A DNA stretch of 64,000 nt from a virus: the IMG/VR virus record IMGVR_UViG_3300043788_000114, positions 62,001 to 126,000 of that record; one strand, given 5' to 3'. The notes beneath the pieces are model-generated. The model did no database searches, was not told the DNA's origin, and worked only from the letters and a program-made list of their open reading frames with translations. This document shows positions 35,998 to 44,958 of this stretch, piece by piece. The translations under genes and the position numbers were made by a program. Position 1 is the first letter of the stretch, and each line of letters begins with the position of its first letter.

Positions 35998-37886
35998 GGC
36001 TGAGCAAGATCGAACTGGAGAGCTACAGAAACCACGCACACTCCGTCATCGAGATAGGTGGCGCATCGTTCATTGTTTTTCGGGGTCCGAATCACGCCGG
36101 GAAGAGCAGCATCCGGGAAGCAATTTCGATGGGGCTCGCACTGACGACATCGAGTCTCGATCCACAAGGCCGAAACTTCACGCGCAAAATCAAGCGCGGC
36201 TCGGATAAGGGAGTGGTCAAGCTGGACATTCAGGGAAACCACCTGATCCAGCAGGTAGTGACGCTCAACACGAATACCACCGGTCGCACGGTTCGCTCGA
36301 CATGTATTGACGATCCAGATTGGAGGCCGCTACCATTCGATAACTTTCTTGAGCGATTCAAAGACGCTCTTTTGGTTGCGGCGAACACTGACTACTTCCT
36401 GCTGCGGATGGATGAGAACCGGCAGAAGAGTCTGCTAGCCAAACTGGCTCTGCCGGAGCGCTACGATTTCCCGGAAGAGATTGTGCAGGGCGTTGTAAAA
36501 GCTCTCGGAGAAGGCGCGATCAAATTCGATGGCGAGCCATTCGCCGTGATAGCTCAGGCCTACAAGAAACTCTACGAGGAGCGGGCCGTAGTCAATCGGC
36601 AGGTGAAGGACTTTGTGATCCCGGAGAAACTTCCCATTGTAACGGGAGTGGATTCCGATTCACTGCAAAAGAAACTGGGAGAAGCACGCGCCGAGCGCCA
36701 GAATATCGAAAGCGAGAAAGATGCTGCGGTGAAGGCGGCGGGCGACGTGGAAGTGAAGCGCGCCAAGATGACGACGAAGATGGACGGCCTCAAAGAGAGG
36801 TGCATCCAGCTTTCTACGCGCATAAAGGAGATTGAAAACGCTCTTCTGCCCGACGAGCAGATCGACTCGCTCAAGATTGTGGCGAAACGGAAAGAGGAGC
36901 ACGACAAGATCGTTACACGACTCTCCGAACTCGACACCAAAATCACGGATGCGAGAAAAGAGTGGGAGGCGTGGAAGAGTCTGGGAACTGATTTACTGCG
37001 CTGCCCAAAGTGCGAGCAGCCGATCACCAAGGAATACGTGGAAAGCAATGTGAGCGGATCGCTTGCTGTATTGGAAAACGCGAAAAGTTCACACGCTGAA
37101 TTGTTGACGGAACTCAAAGCACTGGGCGATGTGGACGGTGCGGTTGCCAGCATTGCAAAGCAGGAAACCGATCTGAGGGAGAAGGCCACTCTCCAAAAGA
37201 CGCTGGATGACACGATCAAGGAAGGCAGAGAGTTACGCAAGGATGTAGACGCGCTGGGTCCAGCGGTGAACGCAGCGGCGCAGTATGGCGATCCACTTGA
37301 AGCGGTGGATAAGAAGATCAACTGGATCGTTGAAGAACTGCGCCCGGTGATTGCCGCCGAGGAGAGAGTGAAGGAGATCAAGACCAAGACGGAGGCATTG
37401 GAGGTTCTGCAAAAGCAGGCGTCTCGGCTGGACGAACTTGTCAAGTATTTCGACAAGGATGGGATCAAAGCCAAACTTCTCGCGGAGCACATTGGCGGAT
37501 TCGAGAACAAGCTGAATGAGACGCTAGGCGCGTTCGGATACAAGTGCGCCCTATCCATCGAGCCCTACGAGATGCAAGTCACGAATACGGCTGGCGACAC
37601 GATCCTGACCACGGAACTATCCGACTCGGAGCAGTTGATGTTTTCCGTGGCTCTGCAATGCGCCGTGAGCCGGGTTGCTGGCATCGGCTTCATCGTGGCG
37701 GACCGGATGGATACCTTTCTTCCAGAAGAGCGCAAGAAGGCGAACAGGTGTCTATACATGATGGCCACTGACAAGATTCTGGAGCAGGTGATCATGGTCC
37801 TCTCCGATGAGAGCACGGAAGTGCCGAATCTACCGGGCTCCGCATTCTTCTTTGTGAACAAGGGCACGGTAAAGCGACTGGAGTAA
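35994..37886 (+). CDS. SbcC/Rad50-like SMC ATPase
   Basis: 630 residues. Walker A GPNHAGKSS at 31-39, two long coiled coils flanking a zinc-hook CPKC (about residue 338), an ABC signature-like stretch (TELSDSEQLMFSVALQCAVS) and Walker B GIGFIVADRMD (about 565). These make a Rad50/SbcC or gp46-type end-processing ATPase, short like phage versions. The partner nuclease (SbcD/gp47) is not visible in the window. In T4 this pair resects DNA in recombination-dependent replication. Confidence 0.88.
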   Translation: MRLSKIELESYRNHAHSVIEIGGASFIVFRGPNHAGKSSIREAISMGLALTTSSLDPQGRNFTRKIKRGSDKGVVKLDIQGNHLIQQVVTLNTNTTGRTVRSTCIDDPDWRPLPFDNFLERFKDALLVAANTDYFLLRMDENRQKSLLAKLALPERYDFPEEIVQGVVKALGEGAIKFDGEPFAVIAQAYKKLYEERAVVNRQVKDFVIPEKLPIVTGVDSDSLQKKLGEARAERQNIESEKDAAVKAAGDVEVKRAKMTTKMDGLKERCIQLSTRIKEIENALLPDEQIDSLKIVAKRKEEHDKIVTRLSELDTKITDARKEWEAWKSLGTDLLRCPKCEQPITKEYVESNVSGSLAVLENAKSSHAELLTELKALGDVDGAVASIAKQETDLREKATLQKTLDDTIKEGRELRKDVDALGPAVNAAAQYGDPLEAVDKKINWIVEELRPVIAAEERVKEIKTKTEALEVLQKQASRLDELVKYFDKDGIKAKLLAEHIGGFENKLNETLGAFGYKCALSIEPYEMQVTNTAGDTILTTELSDSEQLMFSVALQCAVSRVAGIGFIVADRMDTFLPEERKKANRCLYMMATDKILEQVIMVLSDESTEVPNLPGSAFFFVNKGTVKRLE

Positions 37887-37888
37887 GC

Positions 37889-38086
37889 ATGAAGACACCG
37901 TTCGGCGAGTTCATTGAAGACGAGAATATCCCAGAAGGTACGTTCTACATCATCAACCAGCGATACAAAACCGTGCAGGTGAATCAGGGAGAGCCGCCGA
38001 TTCTCAAAGAAGTGTTAGACATTGAAGCGACGGCCAACGCTTCTTTGGTCATCAAGAATATCGGAACAGGAAAGGAAAACAAATGA
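37889..38086 (+). CDS. Hypothetical protein
   Basis: 65 residues ([20 protein letters not shown]), two bases after the SbcC-like gene and overlapping the cold-shock gene. No family recognised. Confidence 0.55.
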   Translation: MKTPFGEFIEDENIPEGTFYIINQRYKTVQVNQGEPPILKEVLDIEATANASLVIKNIGTGKENK

Positions 38087-38283
38087 AGGGCACAGTGAAA
38101 TGGTTTAGCAAAGCGAAGGGATTTGGCTTCATCGGGCGCGAAGGCGGCGAGGACGTCTTCGTGCATTTCACAGGCATTGTCGCAGATGGCTACAAGGAAC
38201 TCAAGGAAGGCCAAAAAGTGGAGTTCGACATCGTGCAGGGCCAAAAAGGAAAACAGGCCGAGAATGTAGTTGTGGTGGGATGA
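38083..38283 (+). CDS. Cold-shock domain protein (CspA-like)
   Basis: 66 residues, the normal length. [21 protein letters not shown] and [10 protein letters not shown] hold RNP-1 and RNP-2 (KGFGFI, VFVHF), which bind single-stranded RNA or DNA. Acts as RNA chaperone. Coupled by overlaps with both neighbours. Confidence 0.95.
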   Translation: MKGTVKWFSKAKGFGFIGREGGEDVFVHFTGIVADGYKELKEGQKVEFDIVQGQKGKQAENVVVVG

Positions 38284-38849
38284 TGCCCAAGCCAATCGGT
38301 ACCGGCGTGCTATTTCAGAAAGATGTGCACGGAGACTTTATGAGGTTGACCGGCTCGCGCTACAACGCGATGATGGACAGGCTCGCCAAGAAAAAACTGA
38401 TCGACAAGGAACATCCCCCGTTTACGTGCGACCAGTACCGTGCGCAACTATTGACGGCCATGAATGGTAAAGAGGATGGAGCAGCAAAGTGCCGCTACTG
38501 TAATCTTTATTTCGGAATTTCTGATCTAGCGTCTGACCACGCAATACCGCTGCACAGGAAGGGATCGTTCGGCCTCGACAATATCGAATTCCCGTGCCGC
38601 GATTGCAATAATCAGAAAGGGAAGATGACGCCGGATGAGTTCCTAAAACTTCTGGCATTCCTTGAAACGCTTCCCTTTGCGCGGGTGGATATTCTTCATC
38701 GCCTGCAAATGAGCGTGCAGTTGGCGGCGGGGATGCGCAACCAAGCTCCAGTTGTGAAGGAACTCAAGGACAGCGGAGCGTGGGAGCAAGCACAGCGGAT
38801 TCGTAAGCAGCGCAAACGGGACAAGGAAGCGGGTCTGGGAGCGTTCTGA
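38280..38849 (+). CDS. HNH endonuclease
   Basis: 189 residues. CRYCN ... [30 protein letters not shown] contains the HNH zinc finger with catalytic His at about residue 82. The C-terminus is a basic helix ([13 protein letters not shown]). Its ATG overlaps the csp stop; one base later a second ATG is possible. Confidence 0.85.
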   Translation: MMPKPIGTGVLFQKDVHGDFMRLTGSRYNAMMDRLAKKKLIDKEHPPFTCDQYRAQLLTAMNGKEDGAAKCRYCNLYFGISDLASDHAIPLHRKGSFGLDNIEFPCRDCNNQKGKMTPDEFLKLLAFLETLPFARVDILHRLQMSVQLAAGMRNQAPVVKELKDSGAWEQAQRIRKQRKRDKEAGLGAF

Positions 38850-39208
38850 TGCCGAAGAGAATACAGCGTAAGCGCACCAAAGGCTGGAAGATGCCAGCGA
38901 CGGCTGTTTATGTTGGAAGACCTTCTCTATACGGTAACCCATATCCAGTTTCGGTCTACGGTGTGGACCTGAGCCTCAAGCTATTCAGGAATACCGCAAA
39001 CGGAGTTTGGAATGCGGCGATGTTGCCGGGAGGATATAAATACGAGATCGCCGAGAAGCAACATTGTGCGTGGCTGCGAAGGTTTGGTAATCATCACCCC
39101 CAAGAGTCCATCAGGACGTACCTACGTGGGGTGGACCTTGCCTGCTGGTGCCCGCTGTCGCAACCATGTCACGCAGATATTCTTTTGGAGATCGCAAATG
39201 AAGGCTGA
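38849..39208 (+). CDS. DUF4326 protein
   Basis: 119 residues. PKRIQRKRTKGWKMP, AVYVGRPSLYGNPYPV and the C-terminal VDLACWCPLSQPCHADILLEIAN match DUF4326, common in phages; Cys/His near the end suggest metal binding. The role is unknown. Confidence 0.85.
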   Translation: MPKRIQRKRTKGWKMPATAVYVGRPSLYGNPYPVSVYGVDLSLKLFRNTANGVWNAAMLPGGYKYEIAEKQHCAWLRRFGNHHPQESIRTYLRGVDLACWCPLSQPCHADILLEIANEG

Positions 39209-39383
39209 GACGGTTTTGAAGAGCATCAACGAAGCTATTTCATTGGTGGAGTCAGCGTGTTATTTCAGCCAGCACGATATGCCGGAATCAACACAGGAGA
39301 AGTGCTGCGAGGCTATCGGACATCTGAAAGCTACGAAACTCCACCTTGAAGCTGACGGAGAGGTGCCGCATGAAGGCTCTTAG
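39198..39383 (+). CDS. Small helical protein
   Basis: 61 residues (MKAETVLKSINEAISLVES), helical with two neighbouring Cys. It overlaps the ends of both neighbours. Confidence 0.55.
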   Translation: MKAETVLKSINEAISLVESACYFSQHDMPESTQEKCCEAIGHLKATKLHLEADGEVPHEGS

Positions 39384-39426
39384 CATCCGCGCCCCGTGGT
39401 GGTGGGCGATCCTGCATGGGAATTGA
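39370..39426 (+). pseudogene. Truncated ASCH-domain gene start
   Basis: ATG 39370 reads MKALSIRAPWWWAILHGN and then stops. This is the characteristic N-terminus of ASCH-domain (RNA-binding) proteins, which normally continue for about 100 residues. The rest is missing; a zinc-finger plus endonuclease VII module begins right after, at its own promoter (39423). The remnant probably results from insertion of that module. Confidence 0.65.
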
Positions 39427-39451
39427 CCGTAGTGTTTATTTGTGTCACAAT
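39423..39451 (+). promoter_or_regulatory. Promoter for a leaderless transcript
   Basis: TTGACC (39423-39428), 17-base spacer, CACAAT (39446-39451), ending six bases before ATG 39458. It starts the inserted module. Confidence 0.55.
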
Positions 39452-39457
39452 CTCATC

Positions 39458-39598
39458 ATGAATAAGAAACGCAAACCGGGAGGCGGACGTAAGAAGATTT
39501 TCACTCTCTGTCCATACTGTAAAAAGTCCTTTAGTGCAAGAGAGTTCCGAGCACATCTGCCTAAGTGTAATCATAGGCCAGATCAAAGGGTGCGATAA
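39458..39598 (+). CDS. Zinc-finger microprotein
   Basis: 46 residues. A basic start, then CPYCKKSFSAREFRAHLPKC, a C2HC zinc finger of about 20 residues. It precedes the endonuclease VII gene and may be part of the same mobile module. No ribosome site; leaderless start inferred. Confidence 0.6.
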   Translation: MNKKRKPGGGRKKIFTLCPYCKKSFSAREFRAHLPKCNHRPDQRVR

Positions 39599-40243
39599 AT
39601 GGGGAGAGGATTGGGTGTTAGAGGGCACAAACGAATAGTTGCTCCAGCCGGAGAGAAAATTCGTAAGAATCGTGTATGCCCATTTACATGCGGTTGGAAT
39701 CTTTCCTGTGCGTGCGGATGGTACGGGGGCCATTTTCCTAACAACACTGCGGCTGATATTGCCTATTCCGCTCACATAAAGGCGATCCTTGCCGAACTTT
39801 TCACGTGTGAGACATGTGGTGGTCAGTACGATATTTCTAAGATGAGAAAAGACTATCGCTACATGTGCAAGCGATGCGGCAATAAAAAAGGAAACGCTTG
39901 GCAGAAACAGAACACGGAAGCTAGCCAGCACCACAAGAGGCGGCACTACTACCGAAACACTTATGGGATAACCATTGAGGAATTTGACGCGTTACTAGCT
40001 TCACAGGAGGGAACCTGCGCGATTTGCAGGAGGAAGATCATGGACCCGCGCGGCTACCATCCCCACGTAGACCACGATCACATAACTGGCAAGGTGCGCG
40101 GCGTCCTATGTTTTAGCTGCAACATAGGACTCGGCGGGTTCAAAGACAACGCTGAATTTCTACGCGCTGCGATTGACTATCTGGAACACCACGCCAAGCC
40201 GATCCCCTTTCAAGGGCGCACTAGGATTTTTCAATGTACCTGA
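39599..40243 (+). CDS. Endonuclease VII-family nuclease
   Basis: 214 residues. The C-terminal half has the endonuclease VII signature: YGITIEEFDALLASQEGTCAIC, HVDHDHITGKVRGVLCFSCN, GLGGFKDNAEFLRAAIDYL. The N-terminal half has extra Cys pairs (CPFTCGW, CETCGG, CKRCGN). T4 endonuclease VII cuts Holliday junctions, but single family copies in phages are often mobile HNH genes. The start touches the preceding stop. Confidence 0.85.
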   Translation: MGRGLGVRGHKRIVAPAGEKIRKNRVCPFTCGWNLSCACGWYGGHFPNNTAADIAYSAHIKAILAELFTCETCGGQYDISKMRKDYRYMCKRCGNKKGNAWQKQNTEASQHHKRRHYYRNTYGITIEEFDALLASQEGTCAICRRKIMDPRGYHPHVDHDHITGKVRGVLCFSCNIGLGGFKDNAEFLRAAIDYLEHHAKPIPFQGRTRIFQCT

Positions 40244-40272
40244 CGCAATAAGTCTTTATTGAGAGGAGCACC

Positions 40273-40854
40273 ATGCCAAAACGGCTCGACAAAGAAACCT
40301 TGTATCTGAGACACGATTTTTCAGATGCGGAACGGCTCGAAATGGGCACCAACCTCGCGCAAGCGCACAACCGCCTCGCCCAGATAGACGAGGAAGAGCA
40401 AGTCATCAAGGCACAGATCAAGGACAAGAAAGCGACGGTGGAGCAGACCATTGGGAGCCTCGCCAGAAATCTGAGCACCGGATGGGAAATGCAGAATGTG
40501 ATTTGTTCGGCCAAGTGGGATGATCCTCACGTTGGGGAAGTGACGTACTACGACCCTGACGGGAAGGCAGTCAAGACACGCGCCATGAGCGAGCAGGAGC
40601 GCCAGTTGGACCTACCGCTGGAGGAGCCAGCCACGGAAGCAGCAGTTGAGGCGTCGGTAGCCAAGTCCGCCGAGGCTGTAGACGACTTCTTTGGCAAGCC
40701 AGATGGCGAGGAGCCGGACGGTGAAGCCGATGAGCGACCTCAAGCCGCCCAGCCGAAATCTGGCCCCGCCGAGCTACAGGCCTTTCACGATACTGAAGTG
40801 GCAAAAGAAGAGAAACGTGGACGGGGAAGGCCCAAGAAGACGGCTGATTTTTAG
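40273..40854 (+). CDS. Coiled-coil protein with AT-hook-like end
   Basis: 193 residues. A coiled coil at about 27-65 (AQAHNRLAQIDEEEQVIKAQI), a middle part of unknown fold, an acidic stretch and an end RGRGRPKKTADF like an AT-hook. Suggests DNA binding. GAGAGGAG site before ATG. Confidence 0.6.
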   Translation: MPKRLDKETLYLRHDFSDAERLEMGTNLAQAHNRLAQIDEEEQVIKAQIKDKKATVEQTIGSLARNLSTGWEMQNVICSAKWDDPHVGEVTYYDPDGKAVKTRAMSEQERQLDLPLEEPATEAAVEASVAKSAEAVDDFFGKPDGEEPDGEADERPQAAQPKSGPAELQAFHDTEVAKEEKRGRGRPKKTADF

Positions 40855-40932
40855 GTAGCAAATCCTGACGGGCCGGGGCTACAGTCGAAGAGGACAAGCT
40901 CCGGTACCGCGCGGGATGCGGAGGAGAGAAGA

Positions 40933-41253
40933 ATGGGTCACAGATGGGATTGTCCGACTGACTACGAAGCTGAGCGCGAAGGAGGAAGAGCAGCCGAGCG
41001 TGGGCGCTCCATCTATTCAAACCCCTATTCCGATCACGGATTCCAGCCATGTCACGAAGCGGAAGAAAATTGGGAGCGTGGATTTCGACGTGAGCAGCGT
41101 GCGATAGAAGATCGCCAAGAAGAGGAGCGCATGGAGGCACGTCGCGCGGAGCAACGGCGGGAGGAAGCGCGGTGGGAAGAATATTGGTCTCAGCAACAGT
41201 ATGAAGAGCAGGAATATCCTGAACCTCCAACCGAAGAAGCACCTAGCGCCTGA
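40933..41253 (+). CDS. Charged low-complexity protein
   Basis: 106 residues, mostly Glu/Arg/Tyr/Gln (EERMEARRAEQRREEARWEEYWSQQQYE). Probably helical. No family recognised. Confidence 0.55.
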   Translation: MGHRWDCPTDYEAEREGGRAAERGRSIYSNPYSDHGFQPCHEAEENWERGFRREQRAIEDRQEEERMEARRAEQRREEARWEEYWSQQQYEEQEYPEPPTEEAPSA

Positions 41254-41273
41254 CCCGGCGCAGCGAGGGGAGT

Positions 41274-41759
41274 ATGGACGACGAGGACGGAATTGTGATC
41301 ACTAAAATCGAAGTTAGCTTTGCGCGTCCTGTTGAGTTGACGCAGCGGGAAATGCAGGCGATCCATGAGATCGTTGGAAATGCGGCGAGACGTACAGAAA
41401 CTCCCGAGTTCGTCCATTGGGCCGCTGGGACTGGATCAAAACCAAATTGGTCGAAAACCGATTGCAAGATATTCAGCTATGAACCAACCGCCGACTCGCC
41501 TGAAAGCGGAGAGCCTACTTGGGATGATTCGGTGTACTTCATAGAAACTGCGACGCGGGAACGTTACGACAGTGAGCCGTTCAAGCCCTACCAGAAGCCC
41601 AAGACTCAGGCTGATCGTTTCTGCGAGTTATTGGAAGCCATTGATCAGCGGTGCGCTGCGGCTGATGGACCTGTGACGCCAACACTACTAGAAGCGACTG
41701 CGGATGAGTTGAGGAAGTTGTATGTATTCGCTGACAGGATACGCAAATCGGCAATCTGA
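41274..41759 (+). CDS. Hypothetical protein
   Basis: 161 residues (MDDEDGIVITKIEVSFARPV), C-terminal helix (TPTLLEATADELRKLYVFADRI). No family recognised. Starts after GAGGGGAGT. Confidence 0.6.
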   Translation: MDDEDGIVITKIEVSFARPVELTQREMQAIHEIVGNAARRTETPEFVHWAAGTGSKPNWSKTDCKIFSYEPTADSPESGEPTWDDSVYFIETATRERYDSEPFKPYQKPKTQADRFCELLEAIDQRCAAADGPVTPTLLEATADELRKLYVFADRIRKSAI

Positions 41760-41789
41760 CAACGAGCGCGGACTGAGAGGACTGAAGGC

Positions 41790-42011
41790 ATGATCGACAT
41801 GAAGGCGAATCAGTCGATGCCAAGGGGTTTAGCGATTTGTACATTAGCCGTAGGGGCGTTTGCTGTTTGGTGCGTGTGGGAATCTTTTCACAATGAGGCC
41901 ATCGCTATACGCGTATTGGCCATACTTTTCGGAGTCACTGCGTTGGCTGCGCTTTTAGGATTCTTGCTTATTATGATAAACGCCGTTTTATCACTGTTTG
42001 GGAAAGGTTGA
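41790..42011 (+). CDS. Two-helix membrane protein
   Basis: 73 residues, two transmembrane helices (AICTLAVGAFAVWCVW and VLAILFGVTALAALLGFLLIMIN). Role unknown. Confidence 0.6.
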   Translation: MIDMKANQSMPRGLAICTLAVGAFAVWCVWESFHNEAIAIRVLAILFGVTALAALLGFLLIMINAVLSLFGKG

Positions 42012-42014
42012 GGC

Positions 42015-42683
42015 ATGATCGACAGCGAGAGAGTAGAGGCAGAGTTGAAACCATGTCCGTTCTGCGGGAGCGCAGATGTGGGGGTAACTCAAGGTGGTTG
42101 GTTCTTTTGGACGCGGTGTCGTCAGTGCAAAGCGCAAGGAGCCTCGGAGGGCACGTTTGAAAAAGCGATGACAACATGGAACACCCGCGCCGCCCTCACC
42201 GCCGACGAGCAGCCGGTCGCACCGAAGAACTGGGCTAGCAGCGATCCAGAGGCGCATCGGCAGGCTTATGCTGACGCGCGCGATCAATCTCCCGCCCCCG
42301 AGCCGTTCGTGTACAAGGACGCGGATGCAGCCCAGCAATACGCAAGTGGAAACGGAGAACATGGAGAACCAACTCCCGCGCAGGGACGGTGGATTACACT
42401 GGACGCCCATCAAGCAGAGATTGAGTCCATCGACCGTGAGTGGGAGAAGGCAATCTTGGCGGACGCATTGGTGCTGCACGCGAGCGAGAGTCATCCTATG
42501 CGGAAGGAAAGGTTGGCGTACATTAACCGGCTCCGCGCCCGTCTCACAGCGCGCGAGAGAGTGACAGGCCAGCATACCTATAGCTACGAGACAGTGCGCG
42601 GCTTGGTAAAGTGGCGCGATGAGAGGATTGTCGCATTAGAATTGGAACTCGCCCAGCATAAGGCAGTGAAGGAGGGACAGTGA
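42015..42683 (+). CDS. Lar-like (restriction alleviation) zinc protein
   Basis: 222 residues. The N-terminal ELKPCPFCGSADVGVTQGGWFFWTRCRQCKAQGAS (two Cys pairs) is the Lar/restriction-alleviation motif, which in Rac and lambda relieves type I restriction. Residues after 70 are unrelated to Lar. The zinc ribbon is also used by other phage proteins, so anti-restriction is a guess. Confidence 0.65.
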   Translation: MIDSERVEAELKPCPFCGSADVGVTQGGWFFWTRCRQCKAQGASEGTFEKAMTTWNTRAALTADEQPVAPKNWASSDPEAHRQAYADARDQSPAPEPFVYKDADAAQQYASGNGEHGEPTPAQGRWITLDAHQAEIESIDREWEKAILADALVLHASESHPMRKERLAYINRLRARLTARERVTGQHTYSYETVRGLVKWRDERIVALELELAQHKAVKEGQ

Positions 42684-43189
42684 GCGACGGAATCAATGAC
42701 GGCCACGCATACACGCAGGGAGCACCGATAAGCGTTACGGGCAAGAGTCCGCGCCGCGAGTTGGCTGAAATGAACGAACAAACGAACATGCTCCGTAAGC
42801 AGGAGCAAATGTTTCGGAGCAAACCAGTGACCGATAACCCGAAGGTGCCCATCGCGGAAGATTTGCGCGGGTTGCACACGCAGGCCGTGACAGACAAGTC
42901 GGGTCCATCTACCGTGCGGGGATTTTTGTACGCGAATATCCAGCAACTCATCCTGCGCACCTCCCGCGCCGAGGCCGCGCTGGAAGCCTTGCAGTGGACC
43001 CCGATAAGCGCGAAGGAATTGCCCGAGATAGGGGATGAGGTGCTTTGCTGGAACAACGGTCAGCCCATGGTTGGCAATGTTCTGGAACCGCTGCCCGTCA
43101 AACGTTTCCGGCTCCGAGCAGCAAAGAGAAATGGCTGGACCCACCGCCGCCCGCTCACCCCACCCCGCAGAGAGGAGAAGCAACCATGA
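42680..43189 (+). CDS. Hypothetical protein
   Basis: 169 residues from GTG. A helical head (AEMNEQTNMLRKQEQMFR), then LQWTPISAKELPEIGDEVLCWNNG, a motif seen in many phage proteins with a DUF551-like end. Coupled to the Lar-like gene. Confidence 0.5.
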   Translation: MSDGINDGHAYTQGAPISVTGKSPRRELAEMNEQTNMLRKQEQMFRSKPVTDNPKVPIAEDLRGLHTQAVTDKSGPSTVRGFLYANIQQLILRTSRAEAALEALQWTPISAKELPEIGDEVLCWNNGQPMVGNVLEPLPVKRFRLRAAKRNGWTHRRPLTPPRREEKQP

Positions 43190-43569
43190 AAATGAGAATG
43201 AAAATCCTGATCGTTGTGCTCCTGTCACTAGCAGCGAGCAACGTGACTGTACATTCACAATCATGGCAGTCGTCACAATTCCACCCACCAAAGACAACGG
43301 TGTGGGTCATCATCGGCTATTCGTTGGACCTGAACTGCGATAAGAGCGGCTGTCTCGGGGTCAACGCCTACTGGACCGGCTTAGATAAGCCGTTTCGAGA
43401 TCATTGGCCGAATGGCTGGTCGCCCAACTGGAAAGACGCCAAAAGATATGGCAAAGATGATCCAGACCCTTACTACGACGTTCCTAACGGGATGCACTGT
43501 TGCTACTCGGAATACCCAACGCCCATCAACTCAAAGACAGGCAGAGAAGACTACAAGGGAATTCCTTAG
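43186..43569 (+). CDS. Secreted small protein
   Basis: 127 residues with a signal peptide (MKMRMKILIVVLLSLAASNVTVHSQ), cleaved probably near residue 25. The mature part has Trp-rich and Cys (LNCDKSGC, HCCYSEY) segments, perhaps disulfide-linked. Role unknown. Confidence 0.6.
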   Translation: MKMRMKILIVVLLSLAASNVTVHSQSWQSSQFHPPKTTVWVIIGYSLDLNCDKSGCLGVNAYWTGLDKPFRDHWPNGWSPNWKDAKRYGKDDPDPYYDVPNGMHCCYSEYPTPINSKTGREDYKGIP

Positions 43570-43583
43570 CGAGGAGAAGCCGA

Positions 43584-43877
43584 ATGGCGAACGGAGTTAA
43601 AGCAACCACCTACGGTCATGAATTCACCGGAGCGGATAAGGACATCGATCCTGATGACATCTACGTGAGACGATGTGACTACGCCGCCCTTGGGCAGGAG
43701 AACGCGCAACTGCGGGAGGAGAATACGAAGTTGAAGCAGCCGGTGAGCGATGCGGAGAAGATTCGCAGTATTGCGCTTGCGGCGGCGAGAGAGATTGCTG
43801 AGAGCTTCAATATCTCGACGCCGCGCGGGATGAGCTACAGCAATGGGATTCTGCACACGATCAGGGATCATCATTGA
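43584..43877 (+). CDS. Hypothetical coiled-coil protein
   Basis: 97 residues starting MANGVKATTYGHEFTGAD after GAGGAG, with a short coiled coil (YAALGQENAQLREENTKLKQ). Last gene of the plus operon; 183 bases without a gene follow. Confidence 0.6.
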   Translation: MANGVKATTYGHEFTGADKDIDPDDIYVRRCDYAALGQENAQLREENTKLKQPVSDAEKIRSIALAAAREIAESFNISTPRGMSYSNGILHTIRDHH

Positions 43878-44060
43878 AACGCATCTGCGCGGCGAATCGC
43901 GTGAATCCCTCCTCGCCGCCCGCTCCCAGACTGAGGGTGGCAAGTAGTTTCTGATAGTTAAGCTAGTTTTGTATCAAATAAGACATTTTCATACACACCA
44001 CGTTATTCCATGCAGGTTAGCGCAGAGCAGGCGCAGGAATGAGAAAACTTTTGGTTCCTG

Positions 44061-44771
44061 TCAGGCCGCTTTCTGACGTTCTCTGGCCAGAATCTTGGCA
44101 ACGACCGACGCGCGCCATGACTTGCCTCTGCGGGATGGAATGCCAGCCGAATTGAGGTTTGCCGCGATGGAGCCGCAGGCGACATTGGCCCGGTGCCACG
44201 CGAGGATCATGCGCAATGGCTCGGCCTCTCCGGGTTTCTGACCATACGGTTTTCTTCCCTCAGCGTTCTTATTTAAGGCCGGGTCCGGCGAGTAGTTCTT
44301 CGCCCCCGGCGCGCGGCCTTGCTCCTTTATCCGCTCTCGCGCGGCCTTTAATTTGCTCGTGATCATGGCGCGCTCGTACTGGAAGAAGGCTCCGAGAATC
44401 TGCCGGATCACTGTGCGGGTGGGATCGGCGGAGAACAGATCGGGCTCTGAGACGGAGATGAGGGTAATCCCCTTGCGTTGTAGGTCTTGGACGATGGATT
44501 CCTGAATCATCAGGTCTCTCGCCAGCCGATCTAACTTCTCGATCAGCAGGATGCGTGTCCCATTCGCCAGCAGGGCATCGATGCAGGCCCGGAGCGCGGG
44601 CCGGTTGTCGAGTTCAGACTTTCCCGTGACGCCCCTCTCCGGGTAGGAGACGACGATTTTAAGGTCGTTCTTGGCCGCAAAGTGCTCGCAGGCAGCGAAC
44701 TGGCGCGGGAAACCATCCCCATCGGCCTGAGAGAGACCAGAGACGCGCAGGTAGGCGAAGGCGCTATCCAC
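44061..44771 (-). CDS. Serine recombinase (resolvase/invertase type)
   Basis: 236 residues. YLRVSGLSQ carries the catalytic Ser (position 11), IEKLDRLARDL the conserved Arg motif; a second domain (HRANVACGSIAANLNSAGIP) is the recombinase DNA-binding part. It may resolve dimers or invert a segment. Core sites are not identified; 43878-44060 upstream of its end contains AT-rich direct and inverted short repeats (TTTGTATCAAATAAG). Confidence 0.85.
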   Translation of the reverse strand: MDSAFAYLRVSGLSQADGDGFPRQFAACEHFAAKNDLKIVVSYPERGVTGKSELDNRPALRACIDALLANGTRILLIEKLDRLARDLMIQESIVQDLQRKGITLISVSEPDLFSADPTRTVIRQILGAFFQYERAMITSKLKAARERIKEQGRAPGAKNYSPDPALNKNAEGRKPYGQKPGEAEPLRMILAWHRANVACGSIAANLNSAGIPSRRGKSWRASVVAKILARERQKAA

Positions 44772-44958
44772 GTGTCCTCAGCCTCCTGTAAATGAAGAAT
44801 CCAAGGCACACAGCGAGGCAAATCTGGCTCGTTATCCAGAACGGATCGTCCCATAAACTGCGATACCTAGAGCCAAACAGGTGAATCCCAGCAATCACGT
44901 AGCACACGGTGCTCACTACGAGAAACCCTGCGTTGACGGTCAATGCGATCTTTCTCAC
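44764..44958 (-). CDS. Two-helix membrane protein
   Basis: 64 residues, two transmembrane helices (ALTVNAGFLVVSTVCYVIAG and ITSQICLAVCLGFFIY). Overlaps both neighbours. Confidence 0.6.
   Translation of the reverse strand: MRKIALTVNAGFLVVSTVCYVIAGIHLFGSRYRSLWDDPFWITSQICLAVCLGFFIYRRLRTRG

Noticed and set aside
36572-37558. 328-residue minus-strand frame opposite the SbcC-like gene
   Set aside because: Ser/Ala-rich antisense of a coiled coil; no motif.
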